DNA of 48,378 bases. Origin: Bacillota bacterium. Lineage in GTDB: Bacteria > Bacillota > Clostridia > Christensenellales > Pumilibacteraceae. Position numbers and translations under genes: made by a program. Where the stretch lies: contig DXHT01000024.1 in the NCBI GenBank assembly GCA_019113265.1, positions 1-48,378 of the forward strand, written 5' to 3'. The notes beneath the pieces are model-generated. The model was not told the DNA's origin. It worked only from the letters and a program-made list of their open reading frames with translations, and did not search any database. Shown here piece by piece: positions 8,851-17,334 of this stretch (positions are counted from its first letter, which is position 1; every line of letters starts with the position of its first letter).

Positions 8851-10058
8851 TTTTCTCTCCCCGCGGCAATTCCCGCGCTTCTCCCCATGGCAAACGCGCA
8901 TTGGAGGTTATAACCGCCCGTAAGCGCATCCACGTCAAGCACTTCTCCCGCAAAGTACAGTCCCTTTACGAGTTTGCTTTCCATTGTAGACGGATTTATC
9001 TCTTTAAGGTCCACTCCGCCCGACGTTATTATCGCCTTGTCTATGCTTGCAATGCCCGCCAGCGTAAACGCAAGATTCTTGACGCAGTAGCCGAGCGCGT
9101 ACCTCTGCTCCCGCGTTACGGAATTGCCCTTTACGTGCGCAGGCACTCCGCTCTCGGCGAGAACGTACGGTATTACCGCCTTTGGCAGCAGCGATGTAAG
9201 AATATTGGCAAGATCCTTATTTCTCATCTCGCCGAAATCGCTCGTCAGCCTGTCATCCAATGTTTCGGGCGAAAGCGCGGGCTTGAAATCCACTGTAAGG
9301 CGCGCTCCTTTGACGTTCGCTCTGTTCACCATGCTGGAAAGAGTGAGGATTATCGGACCGCTGACTCCGTCGGCGGTAAACAGCATTTCGCCGAACTCGG
9401 AGTATTCCTTTCCACCAGCCTTTACCGTCGCGCGGACGTTTTTAAGACTCAGCCCTTCAAGAGGCTTGACGTCTTCCTTGACTATAAGCGGGCAGAGCGC
9501 GGGCACGGGCGGAATTATCGTATGCCCGAACGAGCGCGCTATCTCATATCCGTCACCCGTACTTCCCGTCGACGGATAGCCCATACCGCCCGTAGCGACG
9601 ATAAGCCTGTCAAACGTGAATTCGCCGCCTGTCGTGCGGACGACGAATTTCTCATCCCGCTTTTCCGCGCCGAGTACGCGCGTATCAGTCAATATTTCCG
9701 CACCGTTATTCTCCGCCGCGCGAACGAGAGTCTTTATAACGTCGCTCGACTTATCGCTTTCGGGAAATACGCGCCCTCCTCGCTCCGTTTTGAGCCGCAG
9801 TCCGTTATCGCCCATAAATTCCATGAGCGCTTGCGGAGGAAATGCGGTAAGCGAGCTTATCATGAACTTTTCGCCGTGCACGATATTGGGAAAAAACTCG
9901 TACAGAGCGCGGTTATTGGTAAGATTACACCTACCCTTTCCCGTTATGTAGAGTTTCTTCCCTGCCTTTTCGTTACGCTCCAAAACCGTGACTTTACCGC
10001 CGCAGAACGCCGCGGCGGCAAGACCTGCGGCTCCGCAGCCTATTATACCCACTTTCAC
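8847..10058 (-). CDS. HI0933-family NAD(P)/FAD-dependent oxidoreductase
   Basis: Flavoprotein of the HI0933/BaiN family, 403 residues. The dinucleotide-binding GIIGCGAAGLAAAA is at residues 4-17 with an acidic end to strand 2 (VLERNEKAGKK). The family-typical ITGKGRCNLTN follows near residue 40. A second FAD motif near the C-terminus reads LYFAGEVLDVDALTGGYNLQ. The physiological substrate of most members is not established, so no reaction is assigned. It is coupled to surE upstream and aroH downstream by 4-nt ATGA overlaps. Confidence 0.93.
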   Translation of the reverse strand: MKVGIIGCGAAGLAAAAFCGGKVTVLERNEKAGKKLYITGKGRCNLTNNRALYEFFPNIVHGEKFMISSLTAFPPQALMEFMGDNGLRLKTERGGRVFPESDKSSDVIKTLVRAAENNGAEILTDTRVLGAEKRDEKFVVRTTGGEFTFDRLIVATGGMGYPSTGSTGDGYEIARSFGHTIIPPVPALCPLIVKEDVKPLEGLSLKNVRATVKAGGKEYSEFGEMLFTADGVSGPIILTLSSMVNRANVKGARLTVDFKPALSPETLDDRLTSDFGEMRNKDLANILTSLLPKAVIPYVLAESGVPAHVKGNSVTREQRYALGYCVKNLAFTLAGIASIDKAIITSGGVDLKEINPSTMESKLVKGLYFAGEVLDVDALTGGYNLQCAFAMGRSAGIAAGREK

Positions 10059-10795
10059 AGCGGAAACTCCTCTTTAAGCCTTGCGAGAAGCGCATAGTCG
10101 TTCATGTCCAGCGTTACGGGCGACACCGTTATGTGTCCGCGCGCTATCTGGGAAACGTCCGTATTGTTATCCGTTTCTTCACCGAGCGGCTCGCCGCTTA
10201 TTTTCAGCATATTCTCGCCCACTTCGGCAAACATATCCGAGTACCTGTTTTTCCCGACGGGGACTACGGATACTCCCGTATGCTTGCAGGCGGGGTAATT
10301 GATGTTCAATGCGGTATAGTCGGGCATACGGACCGCCGTGAGCGCGTCGAGATTTTCGGCAATAAACTTTGCCGCAAGCGCATAGCCGTCCGTAAACGAA
10401 CGGTCACTGTTGCTCACCGCCATGGAGCGTATTCCCATATACGCGCCTTCGAGAGCCGCGCTTACGGTACCGCTGTATATGACGTCGCTACCCACGTTGG
10501 AGCCTTCGTTAATGCCCGATATTACCAAATCGGGCAGCCCGTTCTTCATAAAGTACAGGGCTGCCAATTTGACGCAGTCGGCGGGCGTACCGTCCACGGC
10601 TATGCGCAGACGGCAGCCGCCCGAATCGAGTTTGCGATAACGTAGCGGCGAATGCACGGATATGCCGTGACCCGTCGCGGATCTCTGCGATTCGGGCGCG
10701 ATAACGTACACATCGTGCTTTACGCACAGCGTATCCGCCGCCGTACGCAGTCCGACGGAGTTTATCCCGTCGTCGTTGGTTATGAGTATCCTCAT
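10055..10795 (-). CDS. surE: 5-prime/3-prime-nucleotidase SurE
   Basis: Metal-dependent phosphatase acting on nucleoside monophosphates, 246 residues, typical length. The metal site is at the extreme N-terminus (RILITNDDGINSVG), with the second metal-site stretch LVISGINEGSNVG near residue 90 and the conserved PESQRSATGHGIS loop near residue 35. It overlaps oadA upstream and the flavoprotein gene downstream by 4 nt each, so it is part of the long operon. There is no obvious functional link to the decarboxylase genes. Confidence 0.96.
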   Translation of the reverse strand: MRILITNDDGINSVGLRTAADTLCVKHDVYVIAPESQRSATGHGISVHSPLRYRKLDSGGCRLRIAVDGTPADCVKLAALYFMKNGLPDLVISGINEGSNVGSDVIYSGTVSAALEGAYMGIRSMAVSNSDRSFTDGYALAAKFIAENLDALTAVRMPDYTALNINYPACKHTGVSVVPVGKNRYSDMFAEVGENMLKISGEPLGEETDNNTDVSQIARGHITVSPVTLDMNDYALLARLKEEFPL

Positions 10796-12192
10796 ACGGG
10801 ATGGACTTTATCCTTATCGTCGAACACCGACATATCCACGCCGTGCTTGCGGGCGTAACGCGCCTTGAAGAAAGGCATGGACACCTGCGGGAAGAGCGCG
10901 TAAGTAAGCACGTCTTCCTCCTGCTCGTAGTACATTCCGAGTTCGTCGCGCAGCTTGTCGAGTTCGGGAGGCAGATCATGAGGGCTGTACTTGATGGGTC
11001 TTTCGTTACCGAGGATCTTCTTGATGGTCTCTTCGGTGGGAGGTACGGGCAGTTTGCCGTACTCGCCGCGCACCATGCCCTTGGTCTCCTTCGTGACCAT
11101 CTTGTATCTCTCGCCCATGATGACGTTGAGCACCGCCTGCGTTCCCACTATCTGGCTGGAAGGCGTGACGAGAGGAGGATATCCGAGATCCGCTCTGACG
11201 CGCGGCACTTCTTGGAGCACTTCTTCAAGTTTCTCGCTCTTGCCCTGCTCTTTGAGCTGGTTGATGAGGTTGGAAAGCATTCCGCCGGGTACCTGATAGA
11301 TGAGCGCGTTGACGTCCACTTTGAGGACCTTGTCGCTGAGGAAGCCGTCTTTTTTAAGTCTGTCCGCAACGCCGCGGAAATAAACCGTCAGCTCGTTGAG
11401 CTTTCTAAGGTCGATGCCCGTGTCGTAATCCGTGCCTTTGAGCGTCGCCACAAGCGGCTCGGTCGCAGGCTGGCTGGTGCCGTTGCCGAGGGGCGAAAGC
11501 GCGGTATCCACGATGTCGCAACCCGCTTCTATCGCTTTGAGGTTGGTCATATCGCCTATGCCCGCGGTGTTGTGCGTGTGCAGGTGGATAGGCATGTCGA
11601 GCTCGTCTTTAAGTTTCTTTACGAGGTCGTAAGCGTCGTAAGGAAGGAGCAGGTTCGCCATATCCTTTATGCAGATGATATCCGCACCCATCGCCTTCAT
11701 CTCTTTTGCGAGCTTGACGTAATAGTCCATGGAGTACACCGGACCGGTGGTGTAAGATATAGCCGCCTCGACGGTACCGCCGAACTCCTTGGTCGCGGTT
11801 ATTGCCGTTTCAAGGTTGTGAACGTCGTTGAGAGCGTCGAATATACGCAGAACGTCGATACCGTTTTTAACGGTCAGTTCGCAGAACTTGCGTACTACAT
11901 CGTCGCTGTAATGGCGGTAGCCGAGCAGGTTCTGACCGCGCAGGAGCATTTGCAGTTTGGTGTGCGGTATCGCCTTACGCAGCGCGCGCAGTCTCTCCCA
12001 CGGGTCTTCGCCGAGGAATCTTATGCACGAGTCGAACGTCGCGCCGCCCCACGCTTCGAGAGCGTAGTAACCTATTTTATCGAGTTTGTCCGCAACGGGA
12101 AGCATCTCGTCCAGACGCATTCTCGTCGCCGCCTGCGACTGATGCGCGTCGCGGAGAATGGTTTCCATTATTTTTACGGGTCTTTTTGCCAT
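10792..12192 (-). CDS. oadA: Oxaloacetate decarboxylase alpha / pyruvate carboxylase-type carboxyltransferase subunit
   Basis: Carboxyltransferase of the DRE-TIM metallolyase type that exchanges a carboxyl group between oxaloacetate/pyruvate and biotin. The N-terminal metal site ETILRDAHQSQAATRMR, the biotin-active CIKDMANLL near residue 175 and the metal-binding HLHTHNTAG near residue 205 are visible, followed by the PYC/OADA conserved C-terminal domain. It stops at 466 residues without a biotinyl domain, which is supplied by the separate gene at 13459. It lies downstream of the beta, biotinyl, gamma and second carboxyltransferase genes, so the products probably form one Na+-coupled complex. 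It is equally similar in architecture to the 5S subunit of transcarboxylase. Confidence 0.93.
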   Translation of the reverse strand: MAKRPVKIMETILRDAHQSQAATRMRLDEMLPVADKLDKIGYYALEAWGGATFDSCIRFLGEDPWERLRALRKAIPHTKLQMLLRGQNLLGYRHYSDDVVRKFCELTVKNGIDVLRIFDALNDVHNLETAITATKEFGGTVEAAISYTTGPVYSMDYYVKLAKEMKAMGADIICIKDMANLLLPYDAYDLVKKLKDELDMPIHLHTHNTAGIGDMTNLKAIEAGCDIVDTALSPLGNGTSQPATEPLVATLKGTDYDTGIDLRKLNELTVYFRGVADRLKKDGFLSDKVLKVDVNALIYQVPGGMLSNLINQLKEQGKSEKLEEVLQEVPRVRADLGYPPLVTPSSQIVGTQAVLNVIMGERYKMVTKETKGMVRGEYGKLPVPPTEETIKKILGNERPIKYSPHDLPPELDKLRDELGMYYEQEEDVLTYALFPQVSMPFFKARYARKHGVDMSVFDDKDKVHPV

Positions 12193-12210
12193 TTTAGTTT
12201 CTCCTTATAA

Positions 12211-13440
12211 TCACACCGGGAAGAAGGATATCAGTATTCCCGCGGCAACCGCCGATCCTATAACGCCCGCGACGTTAGGTCCCATCGCGTGCATGAGCAG
12301 ATAGTTGTCAGGCACATACTGCTGTCCCACTTTCTGGGATACGCGAGCCGCCATAGGCACTGCGGACACGCCCGCGCTGCCGATAAGCGGATTGATCTTG
12401 TCTTTGAGGAACAGGTTCATGAACTTCGCTATAAGCACACCGCCCGCCGTTCCGAACGCGAATGCCGCAAGTCCGAGCACGATGATTATCAGCGTTATCG
12501 GCTGCAGGAATACGCCCGCCGTTGCCTTGAATCCCACGCAAGTACCGAGGAGTATGGTAACGACGTTGCACAGTCCGTTGCTTGCCGTTTCCGCAAGACG
12601 TCCGGTAACTCCGCTCTCTTTGAGCAGGTTGCCGAGCATGAGCATGCCGAGAAGAGGAAGCGAAGACGGCAGGAACAGTCCGCACAGCACAACGACGATT
12701 ATCGGGAAGATTATCTTCTCGCGCTTGCTTACGTTGCGCATCTGCTTCATTCTTATGCAACGCTCTTTCTTCGTCGTCAGTAACTTCATTATCGGAGGCT
12801 GTATAGCGGGGATAAGAGCCATGTACGAATACGCCGCGATGGATATTGCGGGCAGATAGTCCATCTGTTGCAACGTCGTGGTGACGTATATGGCGGTAGG
12901 TCCGTCCGCGCCGCCTATTATGGCGACGGACGCCGCAAGGTGTACGCCCTCTCCGAAATAGGAAGTGCTGAAAATCATATATCCGAAGAACAGCGTCACG
13001 AATATACCGAGCTGTGCGCCCGCGCCCATTATTATGCTCTTCGGGTTGGCGATCATCGGGCCGAAGTCCGTCATCGCACCTATCGCAAGGAATATGAGCG
13101 GCGGGTATATGACGTAATTCACGCCCATGGACAGATAGTAGAACAGTCCGCCGGGCTGTGAATAATCGCCTACCTCAGTCGGTACTTTATTGAGTTCCGC
13201 ATATGCTCCGGGTATGTTGGCGAGCATCACTCCGAACGCTATCGGGACGAGCAGAAGCGGCTCGAACCCTCTTGCGATCGCAAGATAAAAGAGGATGAAC
13301 GCCACAAGAAGCATGACGTAGTTGGCGAACGGGAACGGCAAACCCTCATCCATCGAGTGAGCGAATCCCGTTGACATAACGAGATCTTTAAGGCTCTCGA
13401 CGAGGTTGGCCGCGCCGTCCGCGGCAGAAGGGATAACCAT
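12211..13440 (-). CDS. oadB: Na+-transporting decarboxylase beta subunit
   Basis: Integral membrane subunit that decarboxylates carboxybiotin and exports Na+, as in oxaloacetate, methylmalonyl-CoA and glutaconyl-CoA decarboxylases. It has 409 residues and roughly ten membrane segments. The key GGADGPTAIYVTTTL motif (near residue 180), whose Asp is the Na+/proton site, and the C-terminal MHAMGPNVAGVIGSAVAAG are intact. An extra N-terminal stretch precedes the first membrane segment (NYVMLLVAFILFYLAIARG). It lies 17 nt after the biotin carrier gene and 18 nt before oadA. Confidence 0.95.
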   Translation of the reverse strand: MVIPSAADGAANLVESLKDLVMSTGFAHSMDEGLPFPFANYVMLLVAFILFYLAIARGFEPLLLVPIAFGVMLANIPGAYAELNKVPTEVGDYSQPGGLFYYLSMGVNYVIYPPLIFLAIGAMTDFGPMIANPKSIIMGAGAQLGIFVTLFFGYMIFSTSYFGEGVHLAASVAIIGGADGPTAIYVTTTLQQMDYLPAISIAAYSYMALIPAIQPPIMKLLTTKKERCIRMKQMRNVSKREKIIFPIIVVVLCGLFLPSSLPLLGMLMLGNLLKESGVTGRLAETASNGLCNVVTILLGTCVGFKATAGVFLQPITLIIIVLGLAAFAFGTAGGVLIAKFMNLFLKDKINPLIGSAGVSAVPMAARVSQKVGQQYVPDNYLLMHAMGPNVAGVIGSAVAAGILISFFPV

Positions 13441-13458
13441 TTGAGTATCCTCCCGAAC

Positions 13459-13827
13459 TTACTTTATATACGCCAGGACCGCGTCGGTTTCGACGTTTGC
13501 GCCTATTTCCACGGCATACGTTATAACGCCGTCCGCGGTAGCCACGATGTCGTTCATCATCTTCATGGCTTCGAGCACCACGACGGGCTGACCCGCCTTA
13601 ACGGTAGCGCCGTTTGCGAACGCGAACTTGCGAACTACGCCGGGCATGGGCGACTTTACGGGAGTTCCGCCGGCAGGAGCCGATACTGCGGGCGCGGCTG
13701 CGGGAGCCGCTGCGGGTGCTGCGGCAACGGGAGCTGCCGCGGGAGCCGATGCGGTAGCCGCCGCTCCTATTTCTTCCACTTCGACAATGTATGACTTACC
13801 GTTTACGGTAACGTTGAATTTACGCAT
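13459..13827 (-). CDS. Biotin carboxyl carrier protein of the decarboxylase
   Basis: Biotinyl carrier of 122 residues. Residues 1-20 are a short beta-rich N-terminus (MRKFNVTVNGKSYIVEVEE), followed by an Ala/Pro swinging linker, then the biotinyl domain with VLEAMKMMND, whose central Lys is the biotin site. This is the gamma/delta-type small subunit of Na+ decarboxylases (GcdC/MmdC-like), equivalent to the 1.3S subunit of transcarboxylase. It lies 16 nt after oadG. The linker DNA is a run of GCN/CCN codons and could be slippage-prone. Confidence 0.95.
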   Translation of the reverse strand: MRKFNVTVNGKSYIVEVEEIGAAATASAPAAAPVAAAPAAAPAAAPAVSAPAGGTPVKSPMPGVVRKFAFANGATVKAGQPVVVLEAMKMMNDIVATADGVITYAVEIGANVETDAVLAYIK

Positions 13828-13843
13828 TTTATGGTTCCTCCGG

Positions 13844-14221
13844 TTAGATTTTTCTTATTGATCTTATTACGAACGGAACGGGAATCCTTTCCCCGTCATC
13901 CGCTATCGTTTTATTTTCCGACGCTCCGTAATACGCCATAAGCGCGGCGGTCACGGCAGCGACGACCTCTTCGTCTTCACTGTCGGCACCCGCCGATGCG
14001 GCAGGTGCGGACGCAGACTTCGACGCGACGGCAGTCTTACCCTTTTTCGAGACCGAACGAACGATCTTTGAAATTATGGCAAGCAGCACTATCAGCAGCA
14101 CGAGCACGACTATGACAAGCACAAAGCCTATAACGGCATAAAGTGCCATCCAGCCGAGTCCTATGCTGTCCGAGCCGGCAGACGTCGCAACGAGATCCGC
14201 AAGCTGTGTCACTCCGTTCAT
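13844..14221 (-). CDS. oadG: Decarboxylase gamma/delta subunit (OadG family)
   Basis: Small membrane anchor subunit, 125 residues. A single strong membrane segment (IGFVLVIVVLVLLIVLLAII, near residue 30) is followed by a basic turn, an Ala/Ser-rich linker and a conserved acidic helix (DEEVVAAVTAALMAYYG). In the OadG/MmdD family the C-terminal part ends in a stretch contacting the carboxyltransferase, and here it is IPVPFVIRSIRKI. It sits 4 nt after the carboxyltransferase gene, the expected position in methylmalonyl-CoA and related decarboxylase operons. Confidence 0.88.
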   Translation of the reverse strand: MNGVTQLADLVATSAGSDSIGLGWMALYAVIGFVLVIVVLVLLIVLLAIISKIVRSVSKKGKTAVASKSASAPAASAGADSEDEEVVAAVTAALMAYYGASENKTIADDGERIPVPFVIRSIRKI

Positions 14222-14225
14222 ACTC

Positions 14226-15584
14226 TCACCTCTTTACCATGGATCTTACGGTAGCAATGAGATACTGACGCGTGTGAGCGGGGTAGATCACCATATCCAC
14301 GCAACCGTCCTCCGCGGCGTCCATTGCGGTGTTTTCGTCGGCGTACACTTTCGCGAATTTTCTCTCCGCCGCCGATTTGTTCTTTGCCTTGGCGATCTCT
14401 TTGCCGTAAAGCATATATGCCGCAGACTTGCTCTCCATGGGAGAAACGCTCGCCTTCTCCCACGCCACGACATAGTCGCACGCGCTCTTGGAGGCGAATA
14501 TAGCATATCCCGAACCGGACGTCTTTCCGCAGATAAGCGTCACGCCGACGACTCCGAGATTGTCATAGGTATATATGAGGTCGCTTACGTTTCTTATAAG
14601 GCTTCCCGTCTCTTCGCCGGCGTCGGCAACGGTGCCCGTGCAGGCAACGAGATTTACGACGGGCATACCGGCGTTATCCGCGGTATTGAGGAAATCCGCT
14701 ATCTTCGCCGCGCCGCGGGAAGTGAGCTTGCCGCTTACGCCGACTACCGCAACGGGGATACCGTCGAGAGTGGCAAACGCCGTGACCGCCTCGGAAGCCA
14801 CGCCGCCCCTGAGTTCCGTCACACTGCCCGCGTCGAATGCCGCGGAAAGCACCGCGCGCACGCCCGACGCGTAATTAAGCTCGTCGCACGTTCTGTTGGG
14901 ATCGTCTTCCGTTTCGATAACGGAATCGCACATTGCCGAAAGAGCCTTAACTATAAGAGCGCGCAGTTCGGTGACGTCTTTTACGACGTTGGTGACCACG
15001 CCGCTCGTCTTATAGTGCGTGTTTGCGCCCGAAACGTCCTTTCCGCTCTCGCCGCTTATTATAAGAGGAGCGGCGGTGGAGATCTTTGCCTTCTCCACGG
15101 CGATGAACATATCCGAGCAACCGGACAAATACGTCAGCATTCCGTAGCACTTGCCGGTGACGGCAGTGATTACGGGCACGCTACCGTATGCGCGGCAGTA
15201 CGCCGAAAGAATGGCGCCGTAGCCGTCGAGCGCGTCCACGCCTTCCATGACTCTCGCTCCTGCGGAATCTATCAGCGATATAAGCGGAAGTCCCGCATCG
15301 CAAGCGCGCTTGGCAATGCCGGCGATCTTATCGGCACTGCGACGGGATATGCCGCCGGAGAACACTTCGGGATTTACGGCGAGTACGGCGACATCCCTGT
15401 CGTCTATCGTCGCAAGCCCGCAGTATACGCCTTCTCCCTTGTATTCTCCGAGTTCGTTAGCCCCGCCCATGAATGCGTTAAGCTCGACAAACGACTGTTC
15501 GTCCACTACCGCATCTACGACTTCGCGCACCTTTTTAGTGGCACGGGCGTATGAGGAGAGAGCGTTTTTCAATCCGGTACTCAT
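14226..15584 (-). CDS. Acyl-CoA carboxyltransferase (MmdA/12S-like), divergent
   Basis: First gene of the long operon: a crotonase-fold carboxyltransferase with both CT halves fused, 452 residues, compared with about 510 in typical MmdA or 12S subunits. Recognisable blocks are SAGARVMEG near residue 105 (family SGGARxxEG), ANTHYKTSGVV near residue 190 (family THxxxSGV), and in the second half FDAGSVTELR and the acyl-CoA-type GIPVAVVG. The oxyanion-hole segment ATGxCGGG-like reads TGKCYGMLTYL, so it is clearly diverged. A conserved acidic CoA pocket cannot be judged by eye. The substrate may be methylmalonyl-CoA, malonyl-CoA or another acyl-CoA. GGAGG lies 8 nt before the ATG. Confidence 0.88.
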   Translation of the reverse strand: MSTGLKNALSSYARATKKVREVVDAVVDEQSFVELNAFMGGANELGEYKGEGVYCGLATIDDRDVAVLAVNPEVFSGGISRRSADKIAGIAKRACDAGLPLISLIDSAGARVMEGVDALDGYGAILSAYCRAYGSVPVITAVTGKCYGMLTYLSGCSDMFIAVEKAKISTAAPLIISGESGKDVSGANTHYKTSGVVTNVVKDVTELRALIVKALSAMCDSVIETEDDPNRTCDELNYASGVRAVLSAAFDAGSVTELRGGVASEAVTAFATLDGIPVAVVGVSGKLTSRGAAKIADFLNTADNAGMPVVNLVACTGTVADAGEETGSLIRNVSDLIYTYDNLGVVGVTLICGKTSGSGYAIFASKSACDYVVAWEKASVSPMESKSAAYMLYGKEIAKAKNKSAAERKFAKVYADENTAMDAAEDGCVDMVIYPAHTRQYLIATVRSMVKR

Positions 15585-15654
15585 TTACACAACCTCCGAA
15601 AATATTTCGATTTTATATTACCACGCGTCATCTGTATCGTATGGTATATTATGG

Positions 15655-15683
15655 ATTATACACCAACTTAAAGCGAAAAACAA
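15655..15683 (-). promoter_or_regulatory. Promoter of the decarboxylase operon, overlapping the rluB terminator
   Basis: TTGTTT (15678-15683), 17-bp spacer, TATAAT (15655-15660). The -35 box is made from the 3-prime arm of the rluB terminator. The predicted start near 15648 leaves a leader of about 64 nt before the ATG at 15584, which has a good Shine-Dalgarno. Confidence 0.7.
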
Positions 15684-15702
15684 GCGGATTACCGCTTGTT
15701 TT
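15672..15702 (-). terminator. Intrinsic terminator after rluB
   Basis: Minus strand AACAAGCGG-TAAT-CCGCTTGTT, a 9-bp stem, followed by TTTCGCTTT. It lies 16 nt after the rluB stop and separates rluB from the decarboxylase operon. Confidence 0.85.
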
Positions 15703-15716
15703 CGATATTTCGCAAT

Positions 15717-16436
15717 TTATACGTTTTTAAGATACTCCACTTCTTCCCTCGTAAGTTTGCGATAAGAGCCCCTGTCCACTCCGCGCAGGCGCAGATCGCC
15801 TATCGCTACGCGTTTGAGAAATACGACGTTTTTCCCGATAGCTTCAAACATCCGGCGCACCTCTCTGTTCATTCCCTCCTTTATCGCCACTTCCACTGTG
15901 GAAATATTGGTCTTGGAGTCGTAAGAGAGCAGATATGCGCGGCATTTCCCCGTCTTTTTCCCGTCGCCGAGGACCACTCCGCGCCTTAATTCGGCAAGGT
16001 CGTCTTCGGTGACTCGTCCTTCCGTCTTCGCGGTATACACTTTCTCTATCTCGCTGCTCGGATGAGTGAGCCTGTTGCAAAGATCCCCGTCCGTCGTGAG
16101 TATAAGCAACCCTTCGGTATCATAGTCCAGCCGTCCGACGGGAAACAGCCGCGTATCGGGATAGTCCGCGCGCACTATATCCATAACGGTCTTTCTGCCG
16201 CGGTCGTCGGAAACGGTGGTCACACAGCCCTTTGGCTTATTGAGCATTAAATAGACGTGCTTGGACACGGGCGAAACTCTTTTCCCGCCCACGGTCACCA
16301 CGTCGCCCGCCTCTATCTGCGTCGAAAGATCGGTGATTACCTTTCCGTTTACGGTCACCCGTCCTTCCGTTACGAATTCTTCGCATTTACGGCGGCTCGC
16401 AAGTCCGCATTCCGCTAGATACCTGTTGATCCTCAT
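15717..16436 (-). CDS. rluB: 23S rRNA pseudouridine synthase RluB-type (RsuA family)
   Basis: Makes pseudouridine in the large-subunit rRNA during ribosome assembly. An S4 RNA-binding domain forms the first ~60 residues (RINRYLAECGLASRRKCEE), followed by the catalytic domain with GRLDYDTEGLLILTTDG holding the catalytic Asp, and the KEGMNREVRRM block near residue 185. The chosen start (16436, MRINRYL, 240 aa) is where homologues begin. No Shine-Dalgarno is present. A consensus promoter places the likely transcript 5-prime end on this ATG, so the mRNA is probably leaderless. The track start at 16454 lies inside the -10 box. It is the last gene after scpAB/ytfJ/dac but has its own promoter. Confidence 0.94.
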   Translation of the reverse strand: MRINRYLAECGLASRRKCEEFVTEGRVTVNGKVITDLSTQIEAGDVVTVGGKRVSPVSKHVYLMLNKPKGCVTTVSDDRGRKTVMDIVRADYPDTRLFPVGRLDYDTEGLLILTTDGDLCNRLTHPSSEIEKVYTAKTEGRVTEDDLAELRRGVVLGDGKKTGKCRAYLLSYDSKTNISTVEVAIKEGMNREVRRMFEAIGKNVVFLKRVAIGDLRLRGVDRGSYRKLTREEVEYLKNV

Positions 16437-16442
16437 ATGCGC

Positions 16443-16471
16443 ATTATAGCGCAAAACGTCGTAAAATGCAA
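16443..16471 (-). promoter_or_regulatory. Sigma-A promoter giving a leaderless rluB transcript
   Basis: TTGCAT (16466-16471), 17-bp spacer, TATAAT (16443-16448), then only 6 nt (GCGCAT) before the ATG. The usual start point 7 nt after the -10 box is the A of the start codon. Confidence 0.75.
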
Positions 16472-16500
16472 GTCATTGAAGGGGGTATCGGCGGATGCCG

Positions 16501-17334
16501 TCAATTTTCAAACGCCTCGTTTATCATATCGCGGCTTTCCTCGAACATGGGACCGCACCCGAGTACGACGCAGATTATCTCTCGGTCTTCCCGCTTTGCC
16601 GACGATACCAGACAGCGTCCCGCCGCCTTAGTGTAACCCGTCTTTATCCCGTTCCCGCCGTCTAACATACCGAGTATCTTGTTTTTGTTGAGCATGGTTC
16701 GGTATCCGCCGTCCGGCGAAGGACACTCTTTATACACCTTTGCGGACACGATCTCGCGGAATGTATCGTTTCTCATCGCAAACGCGCTTATGAGCGCGAG
16801 ATCGCGCGCAGTGGAGTAGTGCTCGTCGTCGGGTAGCCCGTGCGGATTGACGAAATGCGACGAAGTTGCTCCCGCAAGCCGCGCCGTTTCGTTCATAAGG
16901 GCGGCAAACTCGTCCGTTCCGCCCGACGTCAGGCACGCGAGAGCGACGGCGCAATCGTTTCCGGAACGCAGCATAAGCCCGTATAACAGATCTCTTATAC
17001 GCAGTTTTTCGCCCTTTTTAAGATAAAGAGAACTCCCCTCGACGCCTATCGCCTCATCCGGAACGACGCGTTCTGCGTCAATGTCGTCCGTATTAAGTAT
17101 CACGGTTATGGCCGTAACTATCTTAGTGGTACTCGCTATCTCTCGCTTTTCGTCCGCATTCTTTTCGTAAAGCACCTCGCCTGCGCTCGCGTCTATCACT
17201 ATCGCGCTTGCCGCGGAAGTCGAGTATGCCTCGGCAGTGACCGCACGAGCGCAAAACGCGACGATAACGGCGATCACGGCAATTGCGGCGAGAGCGACTG
17301 TGGCGCGTTCAGTTCTTTTCGTAAGCTGCCGCAT
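16501..17334 (-). CDS. D-alanyl-D-alanine carboxypeptidase (peptidase S11)
   Basis: Penicillin-binding-protein-type carboxypeptidase that trims the terminal D-Ala of peptidoglycan pentapeptides outside the membrane. It has an N-terminal signal segment (VALAAIAVIAVIVAFCARAVTAEA) and all three S11 motifs: STTK (SxxK), SGN, and KTG in GGNGIKTGYTKAAGR. It ends soon after the catalytic domain at 277 residues, without the C-terminal beta-domain seen in DacF. In Bacillus the same neighbourhood (scpA, scpB, rluB) holds dacB, a spore-cortex carboxypeptidase, so a spore role is plausible. It overlaps ytfJ by 26 nt. Confidence 0.93.
   Translation of the reverse strand: MRQLTKRTERATVALAAIAVIAVIVAFCARAVTAEAYSTSAASAIVIDASAGEVLYEKNADEKREIASTTKIVTAITVILNTDDIDAERVVPDEAIGVEGSSLYLKKGEKLRIRDLLYGLMLRSGNDCAVALACLTSGGTDEFAALMNETARLAGATSSHFVNPHGLPDDEHYSTARDLALISAFAMRNDTFREIVSAKVYKECPSPDGGYRTMLNKNKILGMLDGGNGIKTGYTKAAGRCLVSSAKREDREIICVVLGCGPMFEESRDMINEAFEN

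Noticed and set aside
13680-13760. Repeated GCN/CCN codons as a minisatellite
   Set aside because: They encode the normal Ala/Pro swinging linker of the biotin carrier protein.
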